The notes under the pieces: model-generated
The model's input: the letters and a program-made list of their open reading frames with translations, nothing else
Databases searched by the model: none
Told to the model about the DNA's origin: nothing
Made by a program: the position numbers and the translations under genes
In this document: piece by piece, positions 62,464-64,000 of the stretch
Layout of the letters: each line of letters starts with the position of its first letter
How positions within the stretch are numbered: the first letter of the stretch is position 1
DNA from: Hydractinia symbiolongicarpus
Lineage: Eukaryota > Cnidaria > Hydrozoa > Anthoathecata > Hydractiniidae
Reading direction: 5' to 3'
DNA: 64,000 nucleotides
NCBI RefSeq assembly: GCF_029227915.1
Contig: NC_079885.1
Span: 22,941,001-23,005,000, forward strand

Positions 62464-63289
62464 GATATATCGCAGGTGACCATACAAGAAAAAAAATTGA
62501 GACAAATGTCCTTCTAAATTGGTTTACATGTTAAACATAGAAATCGCAAGTAGCCGTGTGTTAAAACCAGAAAAAATCAAATAAAAAATCTTTCTGGTCG
62601 ATTTTTGCAAAATAATAGACTTTTTACAGTGATATTTTCGCGAAATCGTGAGCCTAAAATACAACAGGGTAGGTAGTAGTAGGCTAGTAAACAACGGGAC
62701 AAACAAAACTGTTTGACTATCAATACGAAAAAAGTTCGCAGCCTAACTAACTAACTTAGGCGAACGTTTCTGATTTAAATTATACATATGATGTACACGC
62801 TTATCACCAAAAAATATGAAATGTGAAGAGTTCTCCAACTAATTTTTTTTTTCTTATAATAAGTAAACATATAAAAACACATTGGCAGATATGGTTTAAA
62901 ATGTTTAAGATGCGAGGCAACTTATTAGTTCTTTCAAAAGATTATTTAAGAAGTATTTGTTTTGCCATGAAAGCACCACAGAACACAATAATTTTACTAA
63001 TTGAGATATTTTGTTCTGCGTTTGCGTCCTATTTTCCGGACTCTGTCAAAAATCGTTGTTTGCTATATTTTTTACTGTCACCTCTTATAAGGAAGCAGAA
63101 TGTGAGAAAGTCGAACTTTCAAGTGAATTATTTTGTCATGCGCAATCGTTTTACTCAGATCTGAAGTAAATGCAAGAATTCTCTATATTGTACATGCTTT
63201 GGTGATAATGCGAGCTAAAAAAAACAATTTTAAAAAAATCTCTGCCTTGTCCTAAGCAATAGTGCTAAAGAATAAAAATATCTTACAGG
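62464..63289. other. Intergenic, nothing recognised
   Basis: A 113-codon plus ORF at 62823-63164 lacks a domain and splice support; not called as a gene. Confidence 0.35.
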
Positions 63290-63715
63290 AGGAACGATTT
63301 ACTACCCACAACTTTGATAACAGCAGAAATATCTGAATTATACTACCATTTGGGATAAAGTATGGTTGTGGTATTGGAGTCTTGCTACCACGACGTTAGT
63401 AGTAATAAATACTGAATTATACAACCGATCGAGGTAGATTTGCGGCCCATAACATTAATGATAACGAATACCTGCATTATGCAACCAATCTGGATAAGGA
63501 AAAGGAGATTTTGCTATCGTAGGGTAGATTTGGTACCAATAACATTAGTGATAACGAATGTCTGAATTATACTGCCAATGGGAATAAGGTATAAATATTC
63601 GTTGTCGCAAGGCAAATTTGATACCCACGACGTTAATGATAATAAATTCTGAACTGTCCTATCAAACATGTTACAAAAAGGAAACTTTGTTATGACAGAA
63701 TTGATTTGCAGCTAG
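63290..63715. repeat. Diverged minisatellite, ~90-bp unit, 4-5 copies
   Basis: Units share (G)ATTTG.TACC, AACATTAATGATAACGAAT, CTGAATTATAC and CAATC.GGATAA. Repeats begin near 63297, 63385, 63436, 63527 and 63614; the second is shortened. No coding. Confidence 0.75.
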
Positions 63716-64000
63716 GCTTTAAATATCGCGACAAAAAGTCTAAATGAAATTTCTGCTGCGGAATTTTTCCTTAACTGAAGTTTTAGAGATACTTCCACCA
63801 CAAGGACTAAATAAAATGTTGTTGTTAACTCAATGTAGATAGTTGAAACAGCCACACATGACTATTCATTCCGCAAAACAAGTTCACACTGAAGCTTGTA
63901 AAATTTCTGTTAAATAATGCTCGACCAAGCGGTAAAATATCTGTAAATGATGTTGCTTCCATTCGGATAAGTCATTCAGGCATATTGCTTTACGCTTAAT

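Noticed and set aside
1-64000. CRISPR arrays, bacterial operons, rRNA genes or viral genes
   Set aside because: The window is eukaryotic; the tandem repeats lack unique spacers between conserved repeats, and no viral or rRNA sequence was recognised.

Overview
This is eukaryotic, animal DNA: AT-rich (roughly one third G+C by eye), with intron-rich genes, GT-AG introns, and dense dispersed repeats. The gene content (NMDA-class glutamate receptors with divergent pore motifs, a PRDM14-like PR-domain gene, an RPRD1/CREPT gene, an MFSD8-like transporter) together with tRNA-derived SINEs, Helitrons and a Kolobok/Mutator-like transposase relic suggests a cnidarian, most likely a hydrozoan. That assignment is an inference; no ribosomal or mitochondrial marker is present.

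Layout. (1) 2.0-15.1 kb, minus strand: two tandem five-exon genes for NMDA-class ionotropic glutamate receptor subunits, 761 and 744 codons, with identical intron phases and two exons of identical length. They have a shortened amino-terminal domain. (2) 17.8-27.9 kb, minus strand: a seven-exon RPRD1 (CREPT/p15RS) orthologue of 325 residues; its fifth intron carries a 1.64-kb TTAA-flanked element with the decayed C-terminus of a Kolobok/Mutator-like transposase. (3) 28-34 kb: repeats only (a tRNA SINE, a tandem array, a palindromic MITE). (4) 34.7-38.2 kb, minus strand: a four-exon PRDM14-like gene of 359 residues with an intact PR/SET domain but no zinc-finger array; a possible non-coding first exon lies near 41.7 kb. 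(5) 38.2-54.1 kb: no convincing gene, but SINEs and several Helitron copies. (6) 54.2-55.6 kb, minus strand: an intronless MFSD8-like MFS transporter of 463 residues, with a decayed fragment of its 3' end at 59.6 kb. (7) 56-64 kb: repeats and minisatellites.

Exons were assembled by hand: each junction uses GT-AG, and the summed coding length is divisible by three in every gene (2286, 2235, 978, 1080 and 1392 bases). The genes belong to unrelated processes; only the two receptors form a functional cluster. The most notable structure is a family of non-autonomous Helitrons (TC start, 3' hairpin, CTAG or CTGG end, A/T target in the cleanest copies) from 114 to over 2200 bases. One copy sits 12 bases inside a receptor intron, right after the splice donor. 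The receptor pair also shows patches of near-identity against a more diverged background, which looks like gene conversion.
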